Positions 54,274 through 60,757 of a DNA stretch of 60,757 nt are shown here, piece after piece. Both the position numbers and the translations under genes were made by a program. Below the pieces are notes generated by a model, which saw only the letters and a list, made by a program, of their open reading frames with translations, did no database searches and was not told where the DNA came from. The stretch comes from Desulfoscipio geothermicus (GTDB taxonomy: Bacteria > Bacillota > Desulfotomaculia > Desulfotomaculales > Desulfallaceae). Each line of letters begins with the position of its first letter. Positions within the stretch are counted from its first letter, which is position 1. Where the stretch lies: the NCBI GenBank assembly GCA_016841905.1, contig JAENYF010000016.1, positions 1 through 60,757 of the forward strand. The letters run 5' to 3'.

Positions 54274-55005
54274 TTGTCATCTTCTAATATAGCAAAAAAA
54301 ATACTGGCTGTAATGTTAAGTTTAATTATGATATCTTATACCGCCCTGATCTTACTGCCAGATAGTACCGTCCAAGCACAGGAAAGAACACTTTATTGGG
54401 GTAGCAGGGGTAGTGAGGTAACTACATTGCAGCAGAAGCTTAAACATTGGGGTTATTTTAATGGCTTTACGGACGGAGTATACGGTTCTGCTACCTATAA
54501 TGCCGTGCGTGATTTTCAACGTAAAAACGGTTTAAGGGCTGATGGCGTAGTGGGCCCCAACACGCGGGCTGCGCTGGGTATGGTTGGTGGTCAAACCCAG
54601 TTCAAAAGCCAAGTTGCTAATGTGCCTACAGTATCCAGGGGGTTCCTACAAACATCTCGGGATACGCAATTGCTGGCCCGGGTGATTGAAGGCGAGGCGG
54701 CTAACGAACCGTATCATGGTAAGCTGGCTGTGGGGGCCGTAATTATGAATAGAGTAAAAAGTTCTGCTTTCCCCAATACCCTGGCCGGGGTTGTTTATCA
54801 ACCCCATGCGTTTGAATCTGTAACCAATGGTCAATATAACCGACCACTTACAAAGGAGTCTTTACAGGCGGCCAGCCAGGCTATGTCCGGGATGGATCCT
54901 ACGGGTGGTGCTACATTTTTTTGGAATCCGTCCAAGAAAGTTAGCCCTTGGGTTTGGACTAGGAACGTTATCACTCGCATTGGCCGCCATGTTTTCGCCC
55001 GTTAA
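54274..55005 (+). CDS. sleB: Spore cortex-lytic enzyme SleB
   Basis: About 243 residues: a signal peptide (about 1-38), a peptidoglycan-binding domain (WGSRGSEVTTLQQKLKHWGY, DGVVGPNTRAAL) and a C-terminal SleB/hydrolase_2 domain (ARVIEGEAANEPYHGKLAVG, VIMNRVKSSAFPNTL, GATFFWNP). The enzyme is a lytic transglycosylase that degrades spore cortex containing muramic lactam during germination. TTG 54274 is preferred because AGGGGG lies eight bases upstream; GTG 54265 overlaps that site. It is followed by ypeB, its usual partner. Confidence 0.94.
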   Translation: MSSSNIAKKILAVMLSLIMISYTALILLPDSTVQAQERTLYWGSRGSEVTTLQQKLKHWGYFNGFTDGVYGSATYNAVRDFQRKNGLRADGVVGPNTRAALGMVGGQTQFKSQVANVPTVSRGFLQTSRDTQLLARVIEGEAANEPYHGKLAVGAVIMNRVKSSAFPNTLAGVVYQPHAFESVTNGQYNRPLTKESLQAASQAMSGMDPTGGATFFWNPSKKVSPWVWTRNVITRIGRHVFAR

Positions 55006-55217
55006 TTGGAGTTAAGGTGTAATAGTGCTAAAAAACAGAAAAGCAGGGGAGGTAAAAACCTGTTTCTATCAGTTTCATGATATCAAAAAAGCGAAACAAT
55101 TGTGAACTAAAATTCGAGTTTGACTCATGATGTGTGAAACTGCCCCTCGTTAGTCGGCGTGGGGGAAACCTGAATTAAAAGATGTGTTTAGGTTTCAGAA
55201 ACCAGGGGAATTGACCT

Positions 55218-56585
55218 ATGAAAAGGTGGCTTGCTGTCGTAGGAGTTATAATTATTGCTGCACTGGGTCTTGGTTACTGGGGTTACCAGGAGCACAACTC
55301 CAAATTAATGTTGCAAACAGCTGTAAACAATAGTTACCAGCGAGCATTTTATAATTTAGCAGATCATGTACAAACCATGGAAGTGCTGCTGGGCAAGAGT
55401 TTGGTATTATCAGGGCCGGGAAAAAATGCCCAGTTTTTTGAGCAAATTTCGCAGCAATCCAATCAGGCGCTGGACAACCTAACCCAGTTGCCGGTGGGAG
55501 ATGCTTTACTGGGTCGGACGGCCAAATTCATTACCCAGTTAGGGGATTATTCAAATGCACTTGCCAGGCAAGTGTCCGAAGGTAAAACGCTTACCCAGGA
55601 ACAGTGGGCTACGGTGAACCAGCTCTATAACCAGTCTTCTGAATTAAACAAGGAGCTTGGCAGAATCCATAGTAGTATAGCGGATGGGTCATTGAACCTA
55701 TATGAGCTTGCTGTAACCAGCTCAAGCCGATTGGCCAAGGAAGGTCAAAAATTAGCTACTGGTAATTTTCAAACAATGGACCGACAGATGCAAGCTTATC
55801 CCACCCTTATTTATGACGGTCCTTTTTCAGATAATATGGAGCAAGGGCGAGCCCGTGGTGCAACCGGTGCAAAGGTTAGCGAGGCTAAAGCCAAGTCGAT
55901 AGCCATGCAGTTTTATGACAATCCCGGTGGAAAATATGTGCTGGCCCAGGTAACCGGCGAAGTGGAAGGCAGTATCCAGGCCTACCGGGTAGAGATAGCC
56001 ATGCGTCAGGGTAAAAAGGTGGTTGGTGAACCAACTGTGGCAGACGTATCCATCCAAGGTGGGCATCTAATCTGGCTGGTTACCCCTAAAAACGTAACCA
56101 GTGCCAACTTGAGTCTGGATAAAGCTCAATCCCGAGCGGAGGCTTATTTGCGTGAACATGGCTATCAGAATATGCAAGGCAGCTACTACCAGCGCAACGA
56201 CAATACTATTACATTTAACTACGCTCTTATCCAGGACGGAGTCATTATCTACCCGGATTTGATTAAGGTAACTGTTGCCTTGGATGATGGGCAAGTAGTA
56301 GCTTTTGATGCCAGGAATTATTTAATGTCGCATTGTAAACGTAGCCTAGACAAACCAAAGGTAACTGAGCGTGAGGCCCGCCTGCTGGTTAGTAACAGGT
56401 TAAAGATAGAGGGGATGGGCAGGCTAGCTGTTATCCCGGTGGGCGTGAATAAAGAAATACTAACCTGGGAGTTCAAGGGAACTCAAGATGGCGAAACTTA
56501 TCTGCTGTATATCAATGCCATAACCGGTGACGAAGAAAATGTGCTCCGGCTGGTTAGTACATCAGAGGGTAAACTTACCCTATAG
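55218..56585 (+). CDS. ypeB: Germination protein YpeB
   Basis: 455 residues: an N-terminal membrane anchor (about 5-22), the YpeB helical region (VNNSYQRAFYNLADHVQTME, then LLGKSLVLSG) and C-terminal PepSY-like repeats (VSEAKAKSIAMQFYDNPGGK and SLDKAQSRAEAYLREHGYQN). YpeB is needed for incorporation and stability of SleB in the spore. The gene order sleB-ypeB is that of Bacillus and Clostridia. It lies about 210 bases after sleB; the gap has short palindromes but no clear terminator. Confidence 0.95.
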   Translation: MKRWLAVVGVIIIAALGLGYWGYQEHNSKLMLQTAVNNSYQRAFYNLADHVQTMEVLLGKSLVLSGPGKNAQFFEQISQQSNQALDNLTQLPVGDALLGRTAKFITQLGDYSNALARQVSEGKTLTQEQWATVNQLYNQSSELNKELGRIHSSIADGSLNLYELAVTSSSRLAKEGQKLATGNFQTMDRQMQAYPTLIYDGPFSDNMEQGRARGATGAKVSEAKAKSIAMQFYDNPGGKYVLAQVTGEVEGSIQAYRVEIAMRQGKKVVGEPTVADVSIQGGHLIWLVTPKNVTSANLSLDKAQSRAEAYLREHGYQNMQGSYYQRNDNTITFNYALIQDGVIIYPDLIKVTVALDDGQVVAFDARNYLMSHCKRSLDKPKVTEREARLLVSNRLKIEGMGRLAVIPVGVNKEILTWEFKGTQDGETYLLYINAITGDEENVLRLVSTSEGKLTL

Positions 56586-56632
56586 TGGATACCAGTACAT
56601 CATTTTCCTGTAGGTTTTTAAATCAAGTATTA

Positions 56633-56661
56633 TTGACACCTGTACTAGTGCGTGCTAAAAT
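56633..56661 (+). promoter_or_regulatory. SigA promoter of the T-box operon
   Basis: TTGACA (56633-56638), 17 bases, TAAAAT (56656-56661). A start near 56668 gives a leader of about 310 bases. Confidence 0.8.
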
Positions 56662-56686
56662 ACTCCTAATCATTTAAGCAAAAAAA

Positions 56687-56931
56687 GCAGTGATGGGGAA
56701 TAAGGGTATAAACTACTTCGCTCAGCGAGCCGGGAATTGGTGTGAGCCCGGTGGTTGTAAGTACCTGTGCCGCCCCGGAGCCGCAGGCTGAAATCGAAAG
56801 AATTGTAAGCTGTGCCGCTTTGCCCCCGTTATAGGGCCCCGAGAGGATCTTACTTTATAGTAACGATCAACCAGGGTGGTACCGCGAGAAAATCCTCGTC
56901 CCTTGTCTAATATTGGGGCGGGGTTTTTTAA
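56687..56931 (+). promoter_or_regulatory. T-box riboswitch (tRNA-sensing leader)
   Basis: The T-box sequence AGGGTGGTACCGCG lies at 56873-56886. It is followed by a terminator stem (CCTCGTCCC with GGGGCGGGG, then TTTTTT) that competes with the antiterminator. Stem I starts near 56690 (GGGG pairing with CCCC before GGAG) and has the distal GGTGTGAGCCCGG element. The best specifier candidate is TAC in GTAAGTACC, about 56758-56766, which would mean uncharged tRNA-Tyr; I am not sure of this. It controls the regulator-aminotransferase genes downstream and possibly iorAB. Confidence 0.92.
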
Positions 56932-56985
56932 TGCCTTTTGACATAAGTTATATAATGAGGATTATAACCGGAAAGGGATGGTCAT

Positions 56986-57477
56986 GTGGGTAATATCACC
57001 AGACAAATCCTAGATCTCCTTAGGGAGAATGCCAAATTGACACCGGAAGAAATCGCTGTCATGCTTAATATTGACGTGATCGAGGTGCGGGACCTTATTA
57101 AAGACTTAGAGGATAAAAAAACGATACTCAGCTACCAAACGATGATTAACTGGGGAAAAGTGGGCAGAGAAAAAGTCATTGCCTTAATCGAGGTGCGCAT
57201 CACACCCCAGCGTGATGTTGGTTTTGATGCTATAGCCGAACGTATCTACAGGTTTCCGGAAGTGCGCAGCATGCACTTGATGAGCGGTACATATGACCTG
57301 GCGATATTTGTGGAAGGTAGCAGCATGAAGGAAATAGCCCATTTTGTATCTACCAAACTGGCCACGATTGAAGGGGTGGTCAGTACTGCCTCGTATTTTG
57401 TTCTTAAGACATATAAACAGAACGGTGTAATATTAGAAGATAATGAGGAAGACAGGAGGCTGATGGTTTCCCCATGA
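56986..57477 (+). CDS. Lrp/AsnC-family transcriptional regulator
   Basis: 163 residues: an N-terminal winged helix (ITRQILDLLRENAKLTPEEI, then AVMLNIDVIEVRDLIKDLED) and a C-terminal RAM/AsnC domain (VGREKVIALIEVRITPQRD, FPEVRSMHLMSGTYDLAIFV), which usually binds an amino acid and makes octamers. It probably regulates the aminotransferase and oxidoreductase genes in response to an amino acid. The start is GTG 56986 with AAAGGGATG upstream. Its stop overlaps the next ATG (ATGACG). It is the first gene under the T-box. Confidence 0.92.
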   Translation: MGNITRQILDLLRENAKLTPEEIAVMLNIDVIEVRDLIKDLEDKKTILSYQTMINWGKVGREKVIALIEVRITPQRDVGFDAIAERIYRFPEVRSMHLMSGTYDLAIFVEGSSMKEIAHFVSTKLATIEGVVSTASYFVLKTYKQNGVILEDNEEDRRLMVSP

Positions 57478-58703
57478 CGCAAATAAACTGGTCGGACAAA
57501 GTAAACCCTGTGGTGCGTAATCTCCCGCCCTCAGGAATTAGAAGGTTTTTTGATTTGGTTTCTGAAATGAAGGGTGTTATTTCCCTGGGAGTGGGTGAAC
57601 CTGATTTTGTAACTCCCTGGCATATCCGCGAAGCTTGTATATACTCGCTGGAAAAAGGCTATACCATGTACACTTCCAATTGGGGTCTGCTGGAATTAAG
57701 AGAGGCTGTCGCTGCTGATGTGGAAGGTACCTATAATATCAAATATAATCCACGTGATGAAATACTAATTACCGTGGGAGTCAGCGAAGCGATGGATCTG
57801 GCCATGCGGGTGCTGCTGGAACCAGGGGATGAAGTGTTAATTCCTGAGCCTTCTTATGTTTCCTACGCTCCTTGTACTACCCTGGCGGGCGGGGTGCCGG
57901 TGTTCATACCCACGGGTATGGAAAATGGTTTTCGTATTTCAGCGGAACAGGTGCAGTCATTGATTACGCCCCGGACCAAGGTTTTGCTGTTATGTTATCC
58001 CAACAATCCTACCGGCGCTGTAATGGACCGGGAGGAATTGCTTAAAATAGCTGAGGTGGCAAAGCAAAATGACCTGATGGTGGTATCTGATGAAATATAT
58101 GATCGGCTAACCTATGTTGGCCAGCATACTTGTATGGCCTCATTGCCTGGTATGCGGGACCGCACGGTGCTGCTCAATGGTTTCAGCAAAGCTTACGCTA
58201 TGACAGGCTGGCGAGTGGGTTATGCTGCAGGACACCCGGACATTATTGGGGCTATGACCAAAATACACCAGTATACCATGCTATGCACCTCCATTACCGC
58301 CCAGATGGCCGCAATGGAAGCCCTTAAAAACGGTCAGCCAGCCATGCGGCACATGGTGGAGAACTATAACCGCCGCCGCAACTTAGTGGTGCAAGCCTTC
58401 CGGGATATGGGGTTGCCTTGTTATGAGCCTGGCGGCGCGTTTTACGCGTTTCCCCAGATATCAGCTACCGGTCTTAATTGTGAAGAGTTTGCCGAGGAAT
58501 TGCTTAAGCAGGAGCAGGTCGCTTTAGTACCCGGCAATGCTTTTGGTCCATCCGGTGAAGGTTTTGTTAGGGTCTCTTATGCTGCTTCTCTAGATGACCT
58601 CAGTGAGGCATTCCGACGTATAGGCCGTTTTGTGCGCCGCTACGGCGTGCGCCCTAAAATAATTTCCACGCCCGTACAAATGGCAAACGGGCAAAGTGCT
58701 TAA
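57474..58703 (+). CDS. PLP-dependent class I/II aminotransferase
   Basis: 409 residues of fold-type I: VISLGVGEPDFVTPWHI, YTSNWGLLELREAVA, YPNNPTGAV, the Asp and Tyr in VVSDEIYDRLTY, and the PLP Lys in LNGFSKAYAMTGWRVGYAAG. It resembles aromatic or broad-range aspartate-type aminotransferases of anaerobes. Preceding iorA and under a T-box, it would turn amino acids into 2-oxo acids such as indolepyruvate or hydroxyphenylpyruvate. The ATG overlaps the stop of the Lrp-type gene. 113 bases separate it from iorA, without an obvious terminator. Confidence 0.92.
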   Translation: MTQINWSDKVNPVVRNLPPSGIRRFFDLVSEMKGVISLGVGEPDFVTPWHIREACIYSLEKGYTMYTSNWGLLELREAVAADVEGTYNIKYNPRDEILITVGVSEAMDLAMRVLLEPGDEVLIPEPSYVSYAPCTTLAGGVPVFIPTGMENGFRISAEQVQSLITPRTKVLLLCYPNNPTGAVMDREELLKIAEVAKQNDLMVVSDEIYDRLTYVGQHTCMASLPGMRDRTVLLNGFSKAYAMTGWRVGYAAGHPDIIGAMTKIHQYTMLCTSITAQMAAMEALKNGQPAMRHMVENYNRRRNLVVQAFRDMGLPCYEPGGAFYAFPQISATGLNCEEFAEELLKQEQVALVPGNAFGPSGEGFVRVSYAASLDDLSEAFRRIGRFVRRYGVRPKIISTPVQMANGQSA

Positions 58704-58816
58704 TTAACTTCTTATAAAGAAGGAATTTTGTCAAAGTTCATAGAAACTTAACCTCAATAACTAACAATACATTTAAATTGAAATTGTCAAACTAGGTAAT
58801 ATAGGAGGCTGAAGCT

Positions 58817-60574
58817 TTGAAGGAATTGCTTTCTGGCAACGTTGCGATTGCCAGGGGAGCCTTTGAAAGTGGTGTCGTTCTTGCTGCGGGTTATCCGGGG
58901 ACACCCAGTACGGAAATCCTGGAGACTCTTGCTGGTTTTGAGGGCATATACAGCGAGTGGGCACCCAACGAAAAGGTTGCTCTGGAAGTAGGTATCGGCG
59001 CCGCTATGGCTGGAGCCCGGGCGATTGTGACTATGAAGCATGTCGGTGTTAATGTGGCTGCCGATCCACTGTTAACTGTGGCCTATACCGGAGTTAATGG
59101 GGGATTGCTGCTGATTTCCGCGGATGACCCGGGCATGCATAGTTCCCAGAATGAACAGGATAACCGTAATTACGCTAAATTTGCCAAGGTGGCTATGCTG
59201 GAACCGTCAGATAGCCAAGAAGCTAAGGACATGGTTGGTTTAGGGTTGGCCATTAGCGAACAATTTGATATCCCTGTAATCTTGCGTACCACTACCCGGG
59301 TAGCTCATTCTCAGAGTATAGTTGAACTGGGTGACCCAGTAGCCCAGGAAATTAAACCTTACAATAGAGATGTTAAGAAAAACCTAATGGTCCCTGCTTA
59401 CGGTAAATTACGCCGAATCAACCTGGCGGAAAGATTGAAGAAGCTGGCAGAGTACAGCGAAAATACTCCGGTAAACTATATTGTCCCAGGTAGTGACAAA
59501 GTGGGTGTAATTACCAGCGGGATCAGCTATCAGCTGGTCAGGGAAGTGTTACCCGATGCTGCGGTGCTTAAACTTGGCATGACTAACCCGCTGCCTGTTG
59601 AGCTGATTAAAAAGTTTGCTGACCAGGTGGAAGCTCTTTTCGTGGTAGAAGAGCTAGAGCCATTCCTGGAAGATCAAATTCGCATGCTGGGTATTAAAGT
59701 AACCGGCAAAGAATTGTTCCCGGACACCGGTGAATATAATCAAGGGTTAGTCCGTCGCTGTTTTGTTAAAGCCGGTGTCTTGCCCGCTCCGTTGCACACG
59801 GAAGATCCGGCTGCCGGGTTGCCCCAGGCTCCGCCCCGCCCGCCGGTACTTTGTGCGGGCTGCCCGCACCGCGGTGTGTTTTACACTCTGCGTCAGCTTA
59901 AACTAACTGTGACGGGTGATATTGGCTGTTATACACTGGGTGGTCTACCTCCCTTGGAAGGGATCGACAGCTGTGTATGCATGGGGGCTAGCATTGGTAT
60001 GGCCCATGGCATTGATAAGGCGGTGCCAAGCCTCAAGGGACGCACAGTAGCGGTAATTGGTGACTCCACTTTCTTGCATTCAGGCATTACCGGGCTGCTC
60101 AATGCGGTTTATAACAACAGCGACAGTACCATCATTATTTTAGATAACCGCACTACCGCTATGACTGGTCACCAGGATAACCCAGCAACCGGCCGTAACC
60201 TGATGGGCCAGGAAGCGCCTGAGGTGGATTTAACCATGCTGTGCCGGTCACTGGGGTTAAAACGGGTGGAAGTGGTAGACCCCTTGGATATGTCCCGTCT
60301 GCAGGAAGTAATTAAGGCCGAAGTTGCTGCGCCCGGCCCGTCGGTAGTTATTGCTCGGCGTCCTTGTGCCCTGCTTAAGCGGGAGGTTAAGCCAGCTGTA
60401 ACGGTAGATGAGGAAAAATGCATTGGTTGTAAGGCCTGCTTGAAACTAAGCTGCCCGGCTATTGCGGTAATTGATAAAAAAGCGTTGGTGACTGCAGAAG
60501 CCTGTGTTGGTTGTAATTTATGCGTGCAGGTATGTAAAACCGGAGCAATGCAAGGGGGGCAGGCTGATGCTTAA
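58817..60574 (+). CDS. iorA: Indolepyruvate:ferredoxin oxidoreductase subunit alpha
   Basis: 585 residues: an N-terminal pyrimidine-binding region (AAGYPGTPSTEILETL), a domain with VKHVGVNVAADPLLT-like sequence (MKHVGVNVAADPLLTVAYTG), a TPP-binding domain (TGDIGCYTLGGLPPLEGIDS, GDSTFLHSGITGLLNAVYNN) and a C-terminal two-cluster ferredoxin domain (CIGCKACLKLSCPAI and CVGCNLCVQVCKTGA). The enzyme oxidatively decarboxylates aryl-pyruvates to acyl-CoA while reducing ferredoxin. TTG 58817 follows AGGAGG. It overlaps the iorB start by eight bases. Confidence 0.96.
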   Translation: MKELLSGNVAIARGAFESGVVLAAGYPGTPSTEILETLAGFEGIYSEWAPNEKVALEVGIGAAMAGARAIVTMKHVGVNVAADPLLTVAYTGVNGGLLLISADDPGMHSSQNEQDNRNYAKFAKVAMLEPSDSQEAKDMVGLGLAISEQFDIPVILRTTTRVAHSQSIVELGDPVAQEIKPYNRDVKKNLMVPAYGKLRRINLAERLKKLAEYSENTPVNYIVPGSDKVGVITSGISYQLVREVLPDAAVLKLGMTNPLPVELIKKFADQVEALFVVEELEPFLEDQIRMLGIKVTGKELFPDTGEYNQGLVRRCFVKAGVLPAPLHTEDPAAGLPQAPPRPPVLCAGCPHRGVFYTLRQLKLTVTGDIGCYTLGGLPPLEGIDSCVCMGASIGMAHGIDKAVPSLKGRTVAVIGDSTFLHSGITGLLNAVYNNSDSTIIILDNRTTAMTGHQDNPATGRNLMGQEAPEVDLTMLCRSLGLKRVEVVDPLDMSRLQEVIKAEVAAPGPSVVIARRPCALLKREVKPAVTVDEEKCIGCKACLKLSCPAIAVIDKKALVTAEACVGCNLCVQVCKTGAMQGGQADA

Positions 60575-60757
60575 AGCTGTGAACATTCTTATGGTGGGTG
60601 TGGGCGGTCAGGGTACTATTCTGGCGAGCAAAGTGCTGGCTGCGGCTGCCCAAGAGGTTGGTTATGATATAAAAGTTTCCGAAATTCACGGTATGGCCCA
60701 GCGGGGCGGTAGTGTTGTCACACAGGTGCGTTTGGGTGAAAAGGTATATTCACCGCT
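60567..60757 (+). CDS. iorB: Indolepyruvate:ferredoxin oxidoreductase subunit beta (3' end outside window)
   Basis: The 63 visible codons start at ATG 60567 and encode NILMVGVGGQGTILASKVLA, then VSEIHGMAQRGGSVVTQVRL, the characteristic beginning of the IorB/gamma-type 2-oxoacid oxidoreductase domain. It forms the alpha2-beta2 enzyme with IorA. The start lies inside the end of iorA, and AAGGGGGGCAGG just upstream serves as ribosome site, so the two are translationally coupled. Confidence 0.95.
   Translation, partial: MLKAVNILMVGVGGQGTILASKVLAAAAQEVGYDIKVSEIHGMAQRGGSVVTQVRLGEKVYSP

Noticed and set aside
1..60757. CRISPR arrays, prophage or integrase genes, and rRNA genes
   Set aside because: I saw no regularly spaced repeats, no phage structural or integrase proteins and no rRNA sequence in the window.

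Overview
The window comes from a Gram-positive, endospore-forming sulfate reducer of the Desulfotomaculum/Desulfallas kind (Peptococcaceae sensu lato). Three sets of genes point there: dissimilatory sulfite reductase genes (dsrA, dsrB, dsrD, dsrM, dsrK and a dsrN-like gene), spore genes (sleB, ypeB, a CotF-type coat protein), and Firmicute features such as strong AGGAGG ribosome sites, frequent TTG/GTG starts, a T-box leader and the SCIFF peptide with its radical-SAM maturase. No species name can be given from the sequence alone.

Layout. 1-2.2 kb: the start of a rhodanese lipoprotein (minus strand), then decayed mobile DNA (a DruA/DUF4338 pseudogene and a truncated ISL3-type transposase). 2.3-29.4 kb: a large, relatively AT-rich surface-polysaccharide locus. 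It encodes an S-layer-anchored deacetylase, two Wzx-type flippases, a Wzz-like protein, an initiating sugar-phosphate transferase, several glycosyltransferases, a FemAB/GNAT-like protein, a Wzy-like polymerase fused to a glycosyltransferase, two nucleotide-sugar dehydrogenases, two epimerases, a methyltransferase, secreted CBM-like proteins, a beta-helix protein and an LCP ligase. A tRNA-Gly(CCC) lies near its right end. 29.5-41 kb: more conserved chromosome (SCIFF system, M23 peptidase, TPR protein, MA-type peptidase, murA, an orphan hisF-like gene, rlmH, a coat protein, icd, glnS). 41-54 kb: hflX (minus strand) and the sulfite-reduction region dsrAB-dsrD-TPR, a DVU0298-like HEAT protein, an FmdB protein, mrp, dsrMK and dsrN. 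54-60.7 kb: sleB-ypeB, then a T-box-controlled Lrp/AsnC regulator, a class I aminotransferase and indolepyruvate:ferredoxin oxidoreductase iorA plus the start of iorB.

How the genes work together. The polysaccharide genes supply activated uronic-acid-type sugars, build a repeat unit on a lipid carrier, flip it, polymerise it and attach it to the wall. DsrAB with DsrD, the DsrMK membrane complex and a siroheme-amidating DsrN-like enzyme form the terminal step of sulfate respiration. The T-box operon looks like transamination and oxidative decarboxylation of (probably aromatic) amino acids.

The most striking signal is in the 14.8-23.6 kb part of the polysaccharide locus. Four coding regions there (a glycosyltransferase, a polymerase-glycosyltransferase fusion, a flippase and a methyltransferase) are each interrupted exactly at an A8 or A9 run, and each would be restored by one extra A or by a -1 slip on an in-phase slippery heptamer. 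This may be homopolymer phase variation, transcriptional slippage, programmed frameshifting or a systematic sequencing error. Other notable signals are a gene whose best start is ATA behind a G8 tract, a pair of 87-bp structured repeats, inverted repeats bracketing dsrAB-dsrD-TPR with a possible pseudoknot upstream of dsrA, and a JAMM motif in the N-terminal part of HflX.
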